Source: Strigamia acuminata (lineage: Eukaryota; Arthropoda; Chilopoda; Geophilomorpha; Linotaeniidae). Taken from it: a stretch of 64,000 nt of DNA. The position numbers and the translations under genes were made by a program. The stretch is from assembly GCA_949358305.1 (NCBI GenBank), contig OX442322.1, forward strand, positions 6,944,001 through 7,008,000. The letters run 5' to 3'. The first letter of the stretch is position 1, and each line of letters begins with the position of its first letter. The notes beneath the pieces were generated by a model. That model was not told where the DNA came from. It saw only the letters and a list, made by a program, of their open reading frames with translations, and ran no database searches. This document shows positions 32,544-42,914 of the stretch, piece by piece.

Positions 32544-33253
32544 CCTGGAAAGACACCAGTGCCTCGTTTTTTCACTAATTTTCCGTAAATTTCGCGATTT
32601 TTTCGCGATTTGTGCGGAAATTTTTGTTTATTTCCAGTTTTTCGCCGAATTTCCGATGTCTCGACACACTTTGTACCCCGGAGTACAGTGTGGCCACATA
32701 GAACTTCATCTCGCTTAGTACCCCGGTGTACGGCGAAATTTTTTTTCAGAAGTTTTTCCCGATTTTCACAATCGGACGGCGATTTTTTTCCCGATTTTCG
32801 AAATCGGTCGGCGATCTTTTGAAGAATTCCGCATTTTTTATGCGCGGTGTGCACAGGGACGTCTGTGCATACAGATTCATCAACTTCTCCTTCTTTTTAT
32901 TTCAGATTTCGAATTTATTTGTTAGTTTTAAGGTTTTTTGGTGTGGGTCCATTAGAATCCTTGGCGTCCTTCGTCCAAATCTGGGCAAGCGTCACTGTAT
33001 TCTTAGACAAGGCTGAGCCCTGCGCCACCTAACATTCCCGCGGCCCCAGGTGGTCATAAAGGACGTTAGGGGGACACTTGTCTAAGGTTTTCAAGCCAAT
33101 TTTAGCATTGGCTCCTCGTCAAGGTCTTTCCGCTTCGAACAACGTTTGTGTGTGCGTCGGTAGTGCTTCGAGTGCTTCGAGTGAAAAGTGCTTCGATTTC
33201 GTCAATTGTGCTTCGATTTTCGGAAACTTTTCGACGATTTTTCCTCCGCAATC
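32544..33253 (+). other. Copia H leader
   Basis: About 710 bp between primer site and gag. No supported gene. It holds the conserved RNA fold at 33002-33086. Short tandem blocks recur, such as CCCGATTTTCRMAATCGG at 32759-32776 and 32792-32809. Confidence 0.7.
33002..33086 (+). other. Conserved structured RNA element in copia H leader
   Basis: Ten-base arms CTTAGACAAG (33002-33011) and CTTGTCTAAG (33077-33086) are perfect complements enclosing 65 nt. Inside, CCTAAC (33028-33033) can pair with GTTAGG (33065-33070), and CCACCT (33025-33030) with AGGTGG (33048-33053). The leader of copia D has the same 85-nt unit with compensated changes. It ends 167 nt before the gag ATG. Possible roles are RNA packaging, dimerisation or translation control. 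Confidence 0.7.
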
Positions 33254-36200
33254 ATGCAAAAGGCTTCCGAAGCGACGTCGGGACGTGTACCGGTCCTGAC
33301 GACCGGCAACTACGAACAATGGCAACAAACAGTTAAGATGTTGCTCAAAAGTGAAGGCTTGTGGCATCACGTCACAGAAGACGGCGAGGAGGATTTCCTG
33401 AAGACGGCGGATGACAAGGAGAAACGCAAATATCAACGTCGCAAGGAACGAGCCCTAGGAACCATTTATTGTTTGGTATCCGAAGCCAAACAGTCGGCAC
33501 TCGATGGCTGCGAGACACCGAAGGAACAATGGGACATGCTCGCCAAGATCTACGCCCCCAGTTCACTCGCCCGTCAGGCAGCTATGCGCCGACAGTTCTT
33601 GCAATTGAAACTGGAGCCGAACGAGGAGATGCCCGATTCCCTGGGGCGTGTAGACCTGATGGTTCGTCAATTGAAGGACATCGGAGAGGACATTCTCCCT
33701 CGACATCAGGCCTACCAGTACCTCGATTTTCTTCCGGCGGATTACGACCAGGCAACGTTCTCCATTTACCATTGGCCGTTGGCAAATTTTACCCCGGCCA
33801 AAGTCTCCGAACAGCTCTTGTCGGAATACCTTCGTTTGAAGTCGAAATCCGATCACAATACGAAGAAGACGTCGGCATTCGCCGCGGACAATCGCAACCG
33901 CAGTCAATCTCGCAATCCTCGTCCACTATCGCAAATTCGTTGTTTCAATTGCGATCAGATGGGCCACTACGCGAACAAATGCCCTCTTCCGCGCCGACAA
34001 TCGAAGGAACAGCAACTGGAAGCTGCACTACAAGGTCGATCTCGCAGCAAAAACCGACGACGGAAGGGAACCAATTCTCAGCAACCCGGTGGTCAAAGCC
34101 GTGAAATTTCCCGCCCGAGACGTGATGCTGCGTACCTCTTGTCTGCGCCACCAGTTGTTACAGCACCGACTGTACATTTCCTCCAATGCCACGAGTGGAT
34201 CGTTGATTGTGGCGCAACAGACCACGTTCAAGCGTGGTTCACGAACTTTGTTTCCGTTGTCCCGTTCAACATCGAGTTAGGACAAGGCAGTTCGAAGGTC
34301 ACAGGCAAAGGTGACGTTCCGGTCAAGTCGCTCATCGATGGCTGCGAATGCACCGTAATGCTACGCGACGTCTTATTCGCACCTGACTTCGGCGCCAACT
34401 TAATCTCGGTTTCTCGGATTGATAAATGCGGACATCACATCCACATTCACAACTCGGAATTGCATACGTATGAAACGGACATCAAACTAAGTGTTCTTCG
34501 GGCGAAACAGAAGTCTGGACTTTATTTCGTGGATGGGCTTATCTCGCCATTCGCCGCTCCGACTAATGTTTCGAGTTCTCCACCCGTTTCATCGTTGCCT
34601 CCGACTCCGACACCGACCACTCTAGTGACGAAGGAAGAAGACTTTCCCGCATTGCCCAAGCCTTCCAACAAGGCTAAGACGAAGTCGGCTGACAATATGA
34701 CCAATTTCCGCTTGCTCGTCTCCTCCAACACCTTACTGGTCCCTTCACTTTTTCCTACCAGTCCTGCTCCTATTCCCGGATCCCAACCTCAACAGATCCG
34801 GATGTATTCCAATGCCCTCACATCTCCTCTTCCCGTTGCCAAGTCAAACGCAACATTACCTCCTCCTGTTGCTAAGTCAAATGCAACATCACCTCCTAAA
34901 CCGGTTACTACGTCGGTCAACGTCGCGGATGCCACCGGATTGTGGCACAGCAGGCTGGGTCACCTCCACACGAAAGCCATGCGGACTTTAGCGGCTAACT
35001 CTCAGGTTTACGGACTTGATCCAGCTGCTGTTCGACAGGAACTTTCATGCAACACGTGCCGTGTCGCCAAGTCTACGCGTGCTCCGCATAAGTCGATTTC
35101 CGCGCCTTCGACCACGAAACCGCTTGAATTGCTTCACATGGACGTCTGGGGCCCGTCGAGACTGCCTTCCATTGGTGGCGCTAATTTCGCCTTCACCATT
35201 ATCGACGACGCCACCAGGTATGCCTGGCTTTTCCCGATTGCCCGTAAATCCGATGTTTTCGCTACGTTCAAAGACTTTGTTTCCCGTGTCGAACGTATAG
35301 CCGATTGCCGGATCAAAACGATTCGTACCGACCGTGGAGGAGAATTCATTTCAAGGGATTTTGACCGTTATCTCGCCGACAAGGGTATTGTTGCGCAACG
35401 GACCAACCCCGCGAGCCCACAGATGAATGGAGTCGCCGAACGCCTGAACCGGACGATGGGCGATTATCTCCGCTCCGTTAGATCCGGAACCGGATTTCCG
35501 CATACGCTTTGGGCCGAACTTGCTGTGACATTCGTGTACATCAAAAACCGTAGTCCGCATTCAAAGCTCAACGACGAAATCCCATACATTTTGTGGCGAC
35601 AGCGTGCCCTTTCCGTCAGACATTTTCGTAAAATCGGTTCTAAGTGCTGGGTGCACTTTACCGCACCTGGACGCAATAAACTGGACCCTCGAGCTTGGGA
35701 GGGATTCCTCGTCGGCTATGCTTCAGGAACTCGAGAATATCGTGTTTTGAATCCGGCTACGAACACTGTCACCGAAACTGTTCACGTCCAAATCGATGAA
35801 CGGCAGAACTTTAAACGCTCGCCCTTTTATGTTCCGGATCCGGATGACAATGCTCCACCCATGGAGGAGCCTGCTCGTGGCCACACCCCGTCGCGTGTCA
35901 CTTTTCATGATAATTTCCCAACTCAACCTTGGCCTCGACGACGTCGCGATTCGGATAACGATTCTTCCGCCGGCAGTAGTGACGATGATGGAATTATCAG
36001 TCGTGCTCAGTCTGTCGCTTCGACCGCTCCGTCTTTCGCTTCATTTGCCCCGTCCGCCGCTGCAAGCGTGCCTCTGGATGGTGAGGCTATTCCTGATGGC
36101 TCCGTGACCGCTGCCGATGACTCCGTTACTGCAGCGACCGTTGCAGGACATGGCCAATTTTCTCCAACCATACGTTCCACGCGTTTACCCCAGCTGCGAC

Positions 36201-38152
36201 GTTCGATCTCTTACCCAACTCTTCCATGTCTTGACGATACCACGGCGATGTCTGTACAGGGTTCTGACTTTGACGACGACCTTCTTGACGAAGCGGCCGC
36301 CTTGCCTATTCCCGCTCCGGGTACGCCTAATTTGGCCCCTTTACGTGCTCTTCATTGCCCTTGGAGTTTTATTGGCGGCGTTTCGCCCTTCAGCGGATGG
36401 AGGAGAGAGGAACATCTCCGGAAAGATCAAATCCCGGGAAAGATCAAGGTCGACGTTTATTATTATCCGGAACACGGTGTCCGCTTGCGGTCGCAGAACG
36501 ATATCGCCGCTTATTGTTTCGCACATCGGCTACCGTATGACGAGTCTATTTTCTTTTTTGGCAATTTGGAACACCACATGCCCTACGTTCCCCCGTCGCC
36601 TCATCGTGTCCTCATGTGTTTTCGGGAACCGGCCACATATGCCGAAGCGGTTAAATTGCCCGAAGCACCGAAATGGACCGAAGCAATCGACGAGGAGCTT
36701 TCTACTTTCAAGGAGCGCGAGGTTTACAAAGAGGTTCCGCGTCCACCGGATAAGACAGTCCTAGGTTGCAAGTGGATTTTCAAGTTAAAATCGGACGCCA
36801 CCGGGACAATTCATCGATACCGTGCCCGACTTGTCGCACAAGGTTTCCGCCAAACAATGGGCGTTGATTTCGATGAAGTTTTTAGCCCGGTAGTTAACTT
36901 TGTGCTCATCCGATTCTTCTTCTGTCTTCTAGTCGTCTTGTTGGGATGGAGGGATACTCATCTCGACGTAAAATGTGCCTACCTCTACGGCGACCTCGAC
37001 CACAAAATCTACATGCGGATTCCCGCCGGTGCCACATGCTCCTCGCCCGACAACGTCTGGTTGTTGACCAAGTCGCTTTACGGTCTTCATCAGTCGGGGC
37101 GCATGTGGTACCAAAAGCTCGATGAAACGTTAACCGGACTCGGATTCCAGAAATTTCCGGCTTGTAATTGCGTTTACGCATTTGGACATTCGGCCATCAT
37201 GTTAGTTTACGTTGACGACATCGTTTTATTTTACGCGTCGGAGAACATCCGAGACCGTATTCTTGCATTGATCACGAGCAAGTTCGAAATCGTCAACCTC
37301 GGCCCGATAACCAAGTTGCTCGGAGTGGAATTCGAGCGTCGTGACGGGAAAGTCTTCATGACTCAACGCAATTACATCGATAAACTCCTCAAAAAGTTTA
37401 ATGTTTCGTCCGATGCACTCATTAAAGTGCCTGTTACACCGGGAACCACGCTCGTGAAAGGCTCGTTGGACAATCTTCCGGATTTCCCGTATCGGTCGCT
37501 CATCGGATCGTTACTTTTCCTCGCTTCTCGCACTCGTCCCGATATCTTATACTCGGTCATCGCTCTCTCGCAGTACAACAACTGCTACGACCAAAGCCAC
37601 ATTAAGTGTTTGCTTCAAGTTCTTCGATATGTGGCCAATACGAGTGATTACTCCATCGAACTTTCGAAATGCGATTCGAGTCAACTGTGGGGTTGCACAG
37701 ACGCCTCTTGGGCTTCCGACATCGCTACATCGAGATCATTCGGCGGATACATTGTCTACATCGTAAGTGTGCCCATTGGCTGGAGCTGCAAAAAACAGAC
37801 CAGTGTTGCTTGCTCCACCATGGAAGCCGAGTTTGTGGCATTAGTCGAAATCGTCAAGCAATTATACTGGTTGGACAGTATTTATCAAGTATTTCCGCCT
37901 TTACGTCGATTATCGAAACCGATCATATTTTCCGATGCCCTCGCCTCGATTCAGTTCACAAACAACGACATCGAGAACTCGAAAACGAAACATATTCGAG
38001 TAAAATTTCACTGGCTTCGTGAGTGGCATATTGCCGGATGTTTCGAACTCCGCAAGATTCCGGGTGAGATAAATGTATCCGACATTTTCACCAAGTGGCT
38101 CAGTTCAGAGTGCCTCCGGAATTTATTATCACGCATTTTCGTCTCGAAGTAG
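33254..38152 (+). CDS. gag-pol: Copia H Gag-Pol polyprotein, intact (1632 aa)
   Basis: Uninterrupted frame from ATG 33254 (MQKASEATSG); it is also open upstream, but no earlier ATG in the leader matches the family. Domains: gag capsid region (ARQAAMRRQFLQLKLEPNE, YQYLDFLPADY); CCHC knuckle at 230-243; protease VDCGATDH with Asp at 318; integrase HHCC finger from His 565 to Cys 599/602; and catalytic Asp 630, Asp 693 and Glu 729, the last two exactly 35 residues apart. RT follows with YVDD at 1319-1322. RNase H has Asp 1483, Glu 1524 and Asp 1561 and ends DIFTKWL. All steps of copia replication are encoded: particle, cleavage, reverse transcription and integration. Odd point: the protease has Cys in place of Ser or Thr after the catalytic Asp; copia D has the same. 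Confidence 0.95.
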   Translation: MQKASEATSGRVPVLTTGNYEQWQQTVKMLLKSEGLWHHVTEDGEEDFLKTADDKEKRKYQRRKERALGTIYCLVSEAKQSALDGCETPKEQWDMLAKIYAPSSLARQAAMRRQFLQLKLEPNEEMPDSLGRVDLMVRQLKDIGEDILPRHQAYQYLDFLPADYDQATFSIYHWPLANFTPAKVSEQLLSEYLRLKSKSDHNTKKTSAFAADNRNRSQSRNPRPLSQIRCFNCDQMGHYANKCPLPRRQSKEQQLEAALQGRSRSKNRRRKGTNSQQPGGQSREISRPRRDAAYLLSAPPVVTAPTVHFLQCHEWIVDCGATDHVQAWFTNFVSVVPFNIELGQGSSKVTGKGDVPVKSLIDGCECTVMLRDVLFAPDFGANLISVSRIDKCGHHIHIHNSELHTYETDIKLSVLRAKQKSGLYFVDGLISPFAAPTNVSSSPPVSSLPPTPTPTTLVTKEEDFPALPKPSNKAKTKSADNMTNFRLLVSSNTLLVPSLFPTSPAPIPGSQPQQIRMYSNALTSPLPVAKSNATLPPPVAKSNATSPPKPVTTSVNVADATGLWHSRLGHLHTKAMRTLAANSQVYGLDPAAVRQELSCNTCRVAKSTRAPHKSISAPSTTKPLELLHMDVWGPSRLPSIGGANFAFTIIDDATRYAWLFPIARKSDVFATFKDFVSRVERIADCRIKTIRTDRGGEFISRDFDRYLADKGIVAQRTNPASPQMNGVAERLNRTMGDYLRSVRSGTGFPHTLWAELAVTFVYIKNRSPHSKLNDEIPYILWRQRALSVRHFRKIGSKCWVHFTAPGRNKLDPRAWEGFLVGYASGTREYRVLNPATNTVTETVHVQIDERQNFKRSPFYVPDPDDNAPPMEEPARGHTPSRVTFHDNFPTQPWPRRRRDSDNDSSAGSSDDDGIISRAQSVASTAPSFASFAPSAAASVPLDGEAIPDGSVTAADDSVTAATVAGHGQFSPTIRSTRLPQLRRSISYPTLPCLDDTTAMSVQGSDFDDDLLDEAAALPIPAPGTPNLAPLRALHCPWSFIGGVSPFSGWRREEHLRKDQIPGKIKVDVYYYPEHGVRLRSQNDIAAYCFAHRLPYDESIFFFGNLEHHMPYVPPSPHRVLMCFREPATYAEAVKLPEAPKWTEAIDEELSTFKEREVYKEVPRPPDKTVLGCKWIFKLKSDATGTIHRYRARLVAQGFRQTMGVDFDEVFSPVVNFVLIRFFFCLLVVLLGWRDTHLDVKCAYLYGDLDHKIYMRIPAGATCSSPDNVWLLTKSLYGLHQSGRMWYQKLDETLTGLGFQKFPACNCVYAFGHSAIMLVYVDDIVLFYASENIRDRILALITSKFEIVNLGPITKLLGVEFERRDGKVFMTQRNYIDKLLKKFNVSSDALIKVPVTPGTTLVKGSLDNLPDFPYRSLIGSLLFLASRTRPDILYSVIALSQYNNCYDQSHIKCLLQVLRYVANTSDYSIELSKCDSSQLWGCTDASWASDIATSRSFGGYIVYIVSVPIGWSCKKQTSVACSTMEAEFVALVEIVKQLYWLDSIYQVFPPLRRLSKPIIFSDALASIQFTNNDIENSKTKHIRVKFHWLREWHIAGCFELRKIPGEINVSDIFTKWLSSECLRNLLSRIFVSK

Positions 38153-38185
38153 CTTTTTCGATCATTCAACACCAACATTTTACAT

Positions 38186-38198
38186 CGAAGGAGGGAAT
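38186..38198 (+). other. Copia H polypurine tract
   Basis: CGAAGGAGGGAAT-type purine run directly before the 3' LTR. Confidence 0.85.
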
Positions 38199-38754
38199 TG
38201 TTGGACTTTGGAACCGCTTTTCACCTAATTAAATCGTTTTTCGATGTGAAATGGCTTTAAAATGTTTATTTTATCATTTATCGGTAATTGTTTCCATTTT
38301 CCTGGGTTATTCAGTGTTTATTTAGTGTTTTCATGCTTGTTTGTAAAGAGAATGCATGATACCGGGTTAAATGTACTCAATCATTAGGTTTCATGCATCC
38401 TCTATCTTGTTCTTATGTTTTTCATTATTATTGTTTATAATATCGGCCACCAGATGTCTCTGGCACATTGCAAATGGCCACGCACACAGCCAGTGTGCTT
38501 CTCTATGTTTTCCAATGGTTTTTGGATCAATTATGTAAGTTTTCTCGAATTAAAGTGTATTTTGTTAATTATCAGTATTAGTTTATGTGCCACACGTCTT
38601 TATAAGTGTGGTACACGCGTTTTCTGGCCCAATACAGACCCGAACTCGCGTTTACGCATCACGGCAATTTTTCCAGCTCATGCATTGCCGTGAGCACGTT
38701 ATTTTCACGCTTCCAGCACGATTTATCGTGCATTTATTGCGCCACAGAGCTACA
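38199..38754 (+). mobile_element. Copia H 3' LTR
   Basis: 556 bp, TGTTGGACTTTGG...AGAGCTACA, then the CATGT duplication and copia E gag-pol. Confidence 0.95.
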
Positions 38755-39276
38755 CATGTATGGACGAAGCCAGATGTAAAGTTGCAATTGGTTCAGGAGT
38801 AGTAAAGATCTATGATCCGCAATGGAAAAGGCAGTTAATGGAAGGAGTAAAAAGGGACAGACTTTACTACATTAAAACTAGCGACAAGAAACCCGAAATT
38901 GAAAAACCACAAGAAAAGAATGAAAACAAAGTCAGTGTCGGTGAAGAGAAGACGGGATATCCAATCAGTTCGAAGCATGCATCAAGCCCAGAGGAAGCAA
39001 GATTGTGGCACGAGCGGCTTGGACACATACATTTTCCCAGCGTACAGCAGATGAGCAAGAGCAACGCTGTGATTGGACTCCCAATTCTGGATGTGCCGAT
39101 AACACAATGCGATGTGTGTGAGTTGGCGAAGAAAAAGTCAGTTTCGCACAAATCTTTACCAGGGATAAGGTCAAAACAGCCACTAGAACTTTTACATATG
39201 GACGTGTGTGGAGCCTTTAATACTGCAACACTATCAGGAAATAAGTACTTTTTAACAATAACGGACGATTATTCAC
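38755..39276 (+). pseudogene. pol: Copia E pol: protease end and integrase start, cut by element L
   Basis: Resumes in phase after H with CMDEARCKVAIGSG. It carries the HHCC finger (LWHERLGHIH...CDVCELA; Cys intact, unlike G) and the first integrase Asp in LHMDVCGAF. It stops at TDDYSR, where the repeat of element L begins. Compared with G, 125 bp of pol around the second catalytic Asp (RTDNGME) are missing at this junction. Confidence 0.9.
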
Positions 39277-40649
39277 GGAGACGTACTTGGTCCGCAGCTC
39301 GAATATCTAATAATACGAAGAGTCCTTCGTATGGAAAGGAATATTCTGTAGAATATTCCAGGTCAAATAAATACAAAGTGATTAGTGGAATACAACAAAT
39401 GAATTGTTGTATAAATATTAATGGGGCGGGGACAGTCACAACAGTCGACAGGACCGTCGCGGGAGTTGTTGAGGCTCCATCCGCCAGCATGCCTTACGAC
39501 GACAAGATCTCGTGATCAGGCGCCGAATATTTGTTTGTACGCTTTTAGTCGCTATCGGTGGTACCAACCACCAAGTAAACATTCCTATGGACTTGCCAAT
39601 TACAGGATTACCAATACCTGGGTATTTTATTTAGCACAGTATTTGTAATACCGTTCACGGGATACCGACCCGGAGTGTACGATGGGGCGGGGACCGTCAC
39701 GACGGTTGAAGGAACCATCGCGGGAGGATTTGACTCCTCCATCCGCCAGCATGCCTTACGATGACGGGGTCATTAGACCGAGCACCGGGTAAAATATTAA
39801 TCAGCCACTGCTGTTGGATTACCATTATCCAGGTAGTTATTTAACGCAACATCTTCACGGATATTGCTCACGGGCTACCAACCCGGCGTGTTACCTGTGC
39901 ATTAGGCCTTTACCGACTTTTAACGTGCGGAAGGACCGATCGCAGAAAGACAGGAACCTGCGAGGGTTATTTACAACAGCCATCCTGCAGCGGACTGAGG
40001 CCAGTTAGCTGAGGGACCTACTTTCATTTAGCAAGGTCGTACTGTATACGACCGTTATATTAAGCCACCGTACGAAATCCTACTGCCCCTTAGAGCAGCT
40101 GGCTAACGTTACGGGACCATTTGGTAACCGGAGTTAGTCTTCCCGAAATGACGCTACAACGACAATATCCAGTCGGATGAGAGTCGAGGGGGCCTGATGT
40201 GTCGGTAAGAAAGAGAGAAATCAAACGATAACCAACAATACATACAAACATACAGAAAACAAGCCAGGGGCCTGGTAGAAAACCAGAGCTTATATAGTTC
40301 CTGAGAACAATCAGATTGGCGACAGCCAATCAGGTGCCTGGATCGACGGATTCGTGGATCACTAGTCCGGACCTAATAGAGACTGGGGTTCGGACCTAAT
40401 ATGGAATTGGGTCCAGAAGGGTCTGATTGGTCCCCTTCAACAAGTAAATATAAAATATAATATTGATTCGGTAGAATCAATTGTTTAAGTAAATAATACT
40501 TTATAAGGTTTAATAAATATCTAAATATTTATTCACGTCATATTAGCAATTAAATACAATTCTGGTAATTCAATCGAATTACCCGCTTTTTAATCAAATA
40601 GCGCCGTCTGGCGATAAATCTGGGAAAATACGGTTTTATAACCGTCACA
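39277..40649 (-). mobile_element. Element L 3' LTR (left repeat)
   Basis: 1373 bp. On minus it starts TGTGACGGTTATAAAACCG. Its plus-strand left end (GGAGACG) does not show the expected TG, so the terminus may be lost together with the flank of E. It contains two related blocks starting GGGGCGGGGAC (39423 and 39682), each with ATCCGCCAGCATGCCTTACGA. Confidence 0.85.
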
Positions 40650-41205
40650 CATCCCCCGGTGGCAAACATAAGAGTTTACCAACTCTATATTTGTCATCCG
40701 AAAGTTACTTCTTAAACTTAAAGGTCATGGGAAGAGAAAAATAAAAATTGAGGAGAAGATTGTTTGTGTCATTATTAGACCAAATCCATTGTTGAAACGT
40801 GTTCAATTGTTTCGAGAGTGTTATATCGTTCGTTTAAACGTTTGAAAATTCTCAAATGTCCTCCATTTTTAGTTTTCGAAAGTTTCCAAAAGTTGCCGTT
40901 GGTGGCGCTATTTATGACGTCATCCGCGACAAACAAGCAGCTTTTTAGCATGGGCTTGGCTTCATTTAAGAGCTACGAAAATTTATTATTAGTTCTTTTG
41001 AACCTATACACTTGCAACAAATAGCAAATTGGAATATTTACTGAATATTAAAATCCCAATAACCTAACAGTGTTGTCAAATTTGGAAAAAAAATTTTGTA
41101 GAAACGTTTGTTTCAAGTTTATCCACTTTTATTAAGAATTTCAGTTATGAAACTCGTAAGACTGTTTTGTAATTAATTACTAAATAGTCTTTTATAGGTT
41201 CATCT
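40650..41205 (-). other. Element L 3' non-coding region and purine tract
   Basis: Minus strand begins after the gag-like stop and ends with a purine tract at about 40650-40661 (CACCGGGGGATG). A/T-rich, no supported gene. Confidence 0.6.
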
Positions 41206-42387
41206 TTAGATTTCACCAAATAAAGTTTCATTGTTACGGATTACCTTATAAATTTTCTTTAAACAATGAGTTGGCACTCTTTGTTTGCGTAACAGGTAGG
41301 TACTATCTCTAGTGAGATTGTCAAAAAATAGTGCAACCGCACTTTTGGAGGTTAAATAACCTTGTAAATTCCACATTCTATAGAATCGGTATATGAAGGA
41401 ATACAGACTCTCTGAGTCTCGTTGTTTTGTTAAAATCAACTGTACTGTTCTTTCTAACTGTGTTGTTACAAATTGTTCGCGGAACAGGTATTCGAATATT
41501 TTCCAATTGAAAATTTTATGTTGATTTTCACAAATCCAATTCTGAGTAAAGTGTAACAAATAGCTTGGAACACATTCGTGAACCATTTTTTGTAGCGGCA
41601 TATAATTAATAGATGCCACCTTCCTGATAAATGCGAGGAGTAGCTCGCTCTCGTCGGCTTTCAATGAATACTTTTGGAAAGTACTCTGCCCCTTTTGCAA
41701 CAATGTATACACACTTTTCACCATGTTAATGTATTCATCTGAAGACAATCCAAAGTGAGGTGATCGCGAACGCGATCTAAAATTATTTTGCAAAACACTA
41801 CAATCGCGCACATAATTAGCAATTCGTACGTTCTTGTTTGTTACATTAGTAACTACATCTTGAGTATCGTTCAAGGATGATTCGGGTGAAGGTAAATGTC
41901 TATGAGCCCAAACGGAATCAAGATTTGCTTTCTGTCGATACCGACTAATTGGTGTCGAAGGAGTCGAACCTAATCGTGGATCGTTAGATCCATAATTAGC
42001 GGAAGAACGAGATCTAGATCTAGATCCTTTAAAAGGTAGTTTATTTAACATAACAAAATCCACCATTTCGACGATTGATCGGAATTGGTTTGGATTCAAA
42101 CCATAATCAGTACAAAATAAAAGTCCTGTCGGACCTAAATGTGATCCATCCGATGGAAGATTTCCTTCCACAGGAGAATTTAGTTCAGTCTGAACCAAGT
42201 TAGGATCTATAATTCTGATCGGTTCCGTTGTTTCATTCGAAACACTATTACCGACCACGTGGTTTACTATTTCCTCTACTAATCCAGTTTCGTTAGAAAC
42301 TGGCACAAATCCGGTTAAACTTATTCTACCGGTCAAACAAGTTCTTTCCTTACCGCGTGTGTTCATCGAGTGCTGGTTACTAGTCAT
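41206..42387 (-). CDS. gag: Element L gag-like capsid protein
   Basis: Open minus frame; I place the start at ATG 42387 (MTSNQHSMNTRGKER), about 393 aa. An upstream in-frame ATG at 42513 gives 435 aa, but its extra N-terminus has no family feature. The C-terminal half looks like a retrotransposon capsid: FNWKIFEYLFREQF, then QLILTKQRDSESLYSFIYRF and VALFFDNLTRDS. The N-terminal half has Arg-Ser clusters (SRSRSRSS and RSRSRSPH). No CCHC knuckle and no protease follow. The gene sits near the 3' end of the element, unlike normal gag. It could be a gag-only non-autonomous element or a captured gag; no database match could be checked. Confidence 0.55.
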   Translation of the reverse strand: MTSNQHSMNTRGKERTCLTGRISLTGFVPVSNETGLVEEIVNHVVGNSVSNETTEPIRIIDPNLVQTELNSPVEGNLPSDGSHLGPTGLLFCTDYGLNPNQFRSIVEMVDFVMLNKLPFKGSRSRSRSSANYGSNDPRLGSTPSTPISRYRQKANLDSVWAHRHLPSPESSLNDTQDVVTNVTNKNVRIANYVRDCSVLQNNFRSRSRSPHFGLSSDEYINMVKSVYTLLQKGQSTFQKYSLKADESELLLAFIRKVASINYMPLQKMVHECVPSYLLHFTQNWICENQHKIFNWKIFEYLFREQFVTTQLERTVQLILTKQRDSESLYSFIYRFYRMWNLQGYLTSKSAVALFFDNLTRDSTYLLRKQRVPTHCLKKIYKVIRNNETLFGEI

Positions 42388-42863
42388 AACTAAAATTGAA
42401 AAATAAAATTTCCGAAGTCTGAGAGATAACGATGAAGTCGTAACGTTCAGGAAGGTTGCAAACGAAGCAGTGGTTACACTATTTCGAATGGAAGTATGGG
42501 TACTTCGATACACCTCTCTGATTGGTTGATTGTCAAACGTCAGTCTCGCGAGACTCTAATCTCATCTGAGATTGGTGGAAATCACTATTTTCGTGGAACC
42601 TAAATCTTGTCAGATTTCAGGGTTATGACGTAGTCACCAAATAAAATGGATACTTTTCCAAGTATTTTAAAATATCACCAATTTTATTAATAAAAATGGT
42701 AACCTTTACGGGATTTTTAAAGTATTAAAAACCACAATTTCACAAGTACGTTGAATCGATTGAATCGACGGCTTTGCTGAATTCCGTTCTTTATTTGAAT
42801 TTATCAAATAATAAATTTCAGTTTTAACTAAAACTTACTAACTTGATTTTTACAAAATCTAGT

Positions 42864-42865
<2 letters not shown>

Positions 42866-42908
<43 letters not shown>
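42866..42908. repeat. T43 homopolymer (A43 on minus)
   Basis: Uninterrupted T run 454-496 bp upstream, on minus, of the L gag-like start. It might be a slipped microsatellite or an old poly(A) trace. Confidence 0.95.

Positions 42909-42914
<6 letters not shown>

Larger units (their letters stand above)
31973..38754 (+). mobile_element. Copia H, intact and probably autonomous
   Basis: A 6782-bp copia element inserted in copia E. Target duplication CATGT is at 31968-31972 and 38755-38759. LTRs of 557 and 556 bp differ by two substitutions and one indel by eye. Primer site, leader, one uninterrupted Gag-Pol frame and a purine tract are all present. It is the only element in the window with no visible defect. 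Confidence 0.95.

Noticed and set aside
31973-38754. Host gene with introns at the interrupted reading frames
   Set aside because: Each interruption has LTR ends and short direct duplications and contains its own pol gene.
39814-40008. Identical 64-codon frame in both L repeats (also at 46784-46978)
   Set aside because: Explained by the LTR duplication; no start context or family match.
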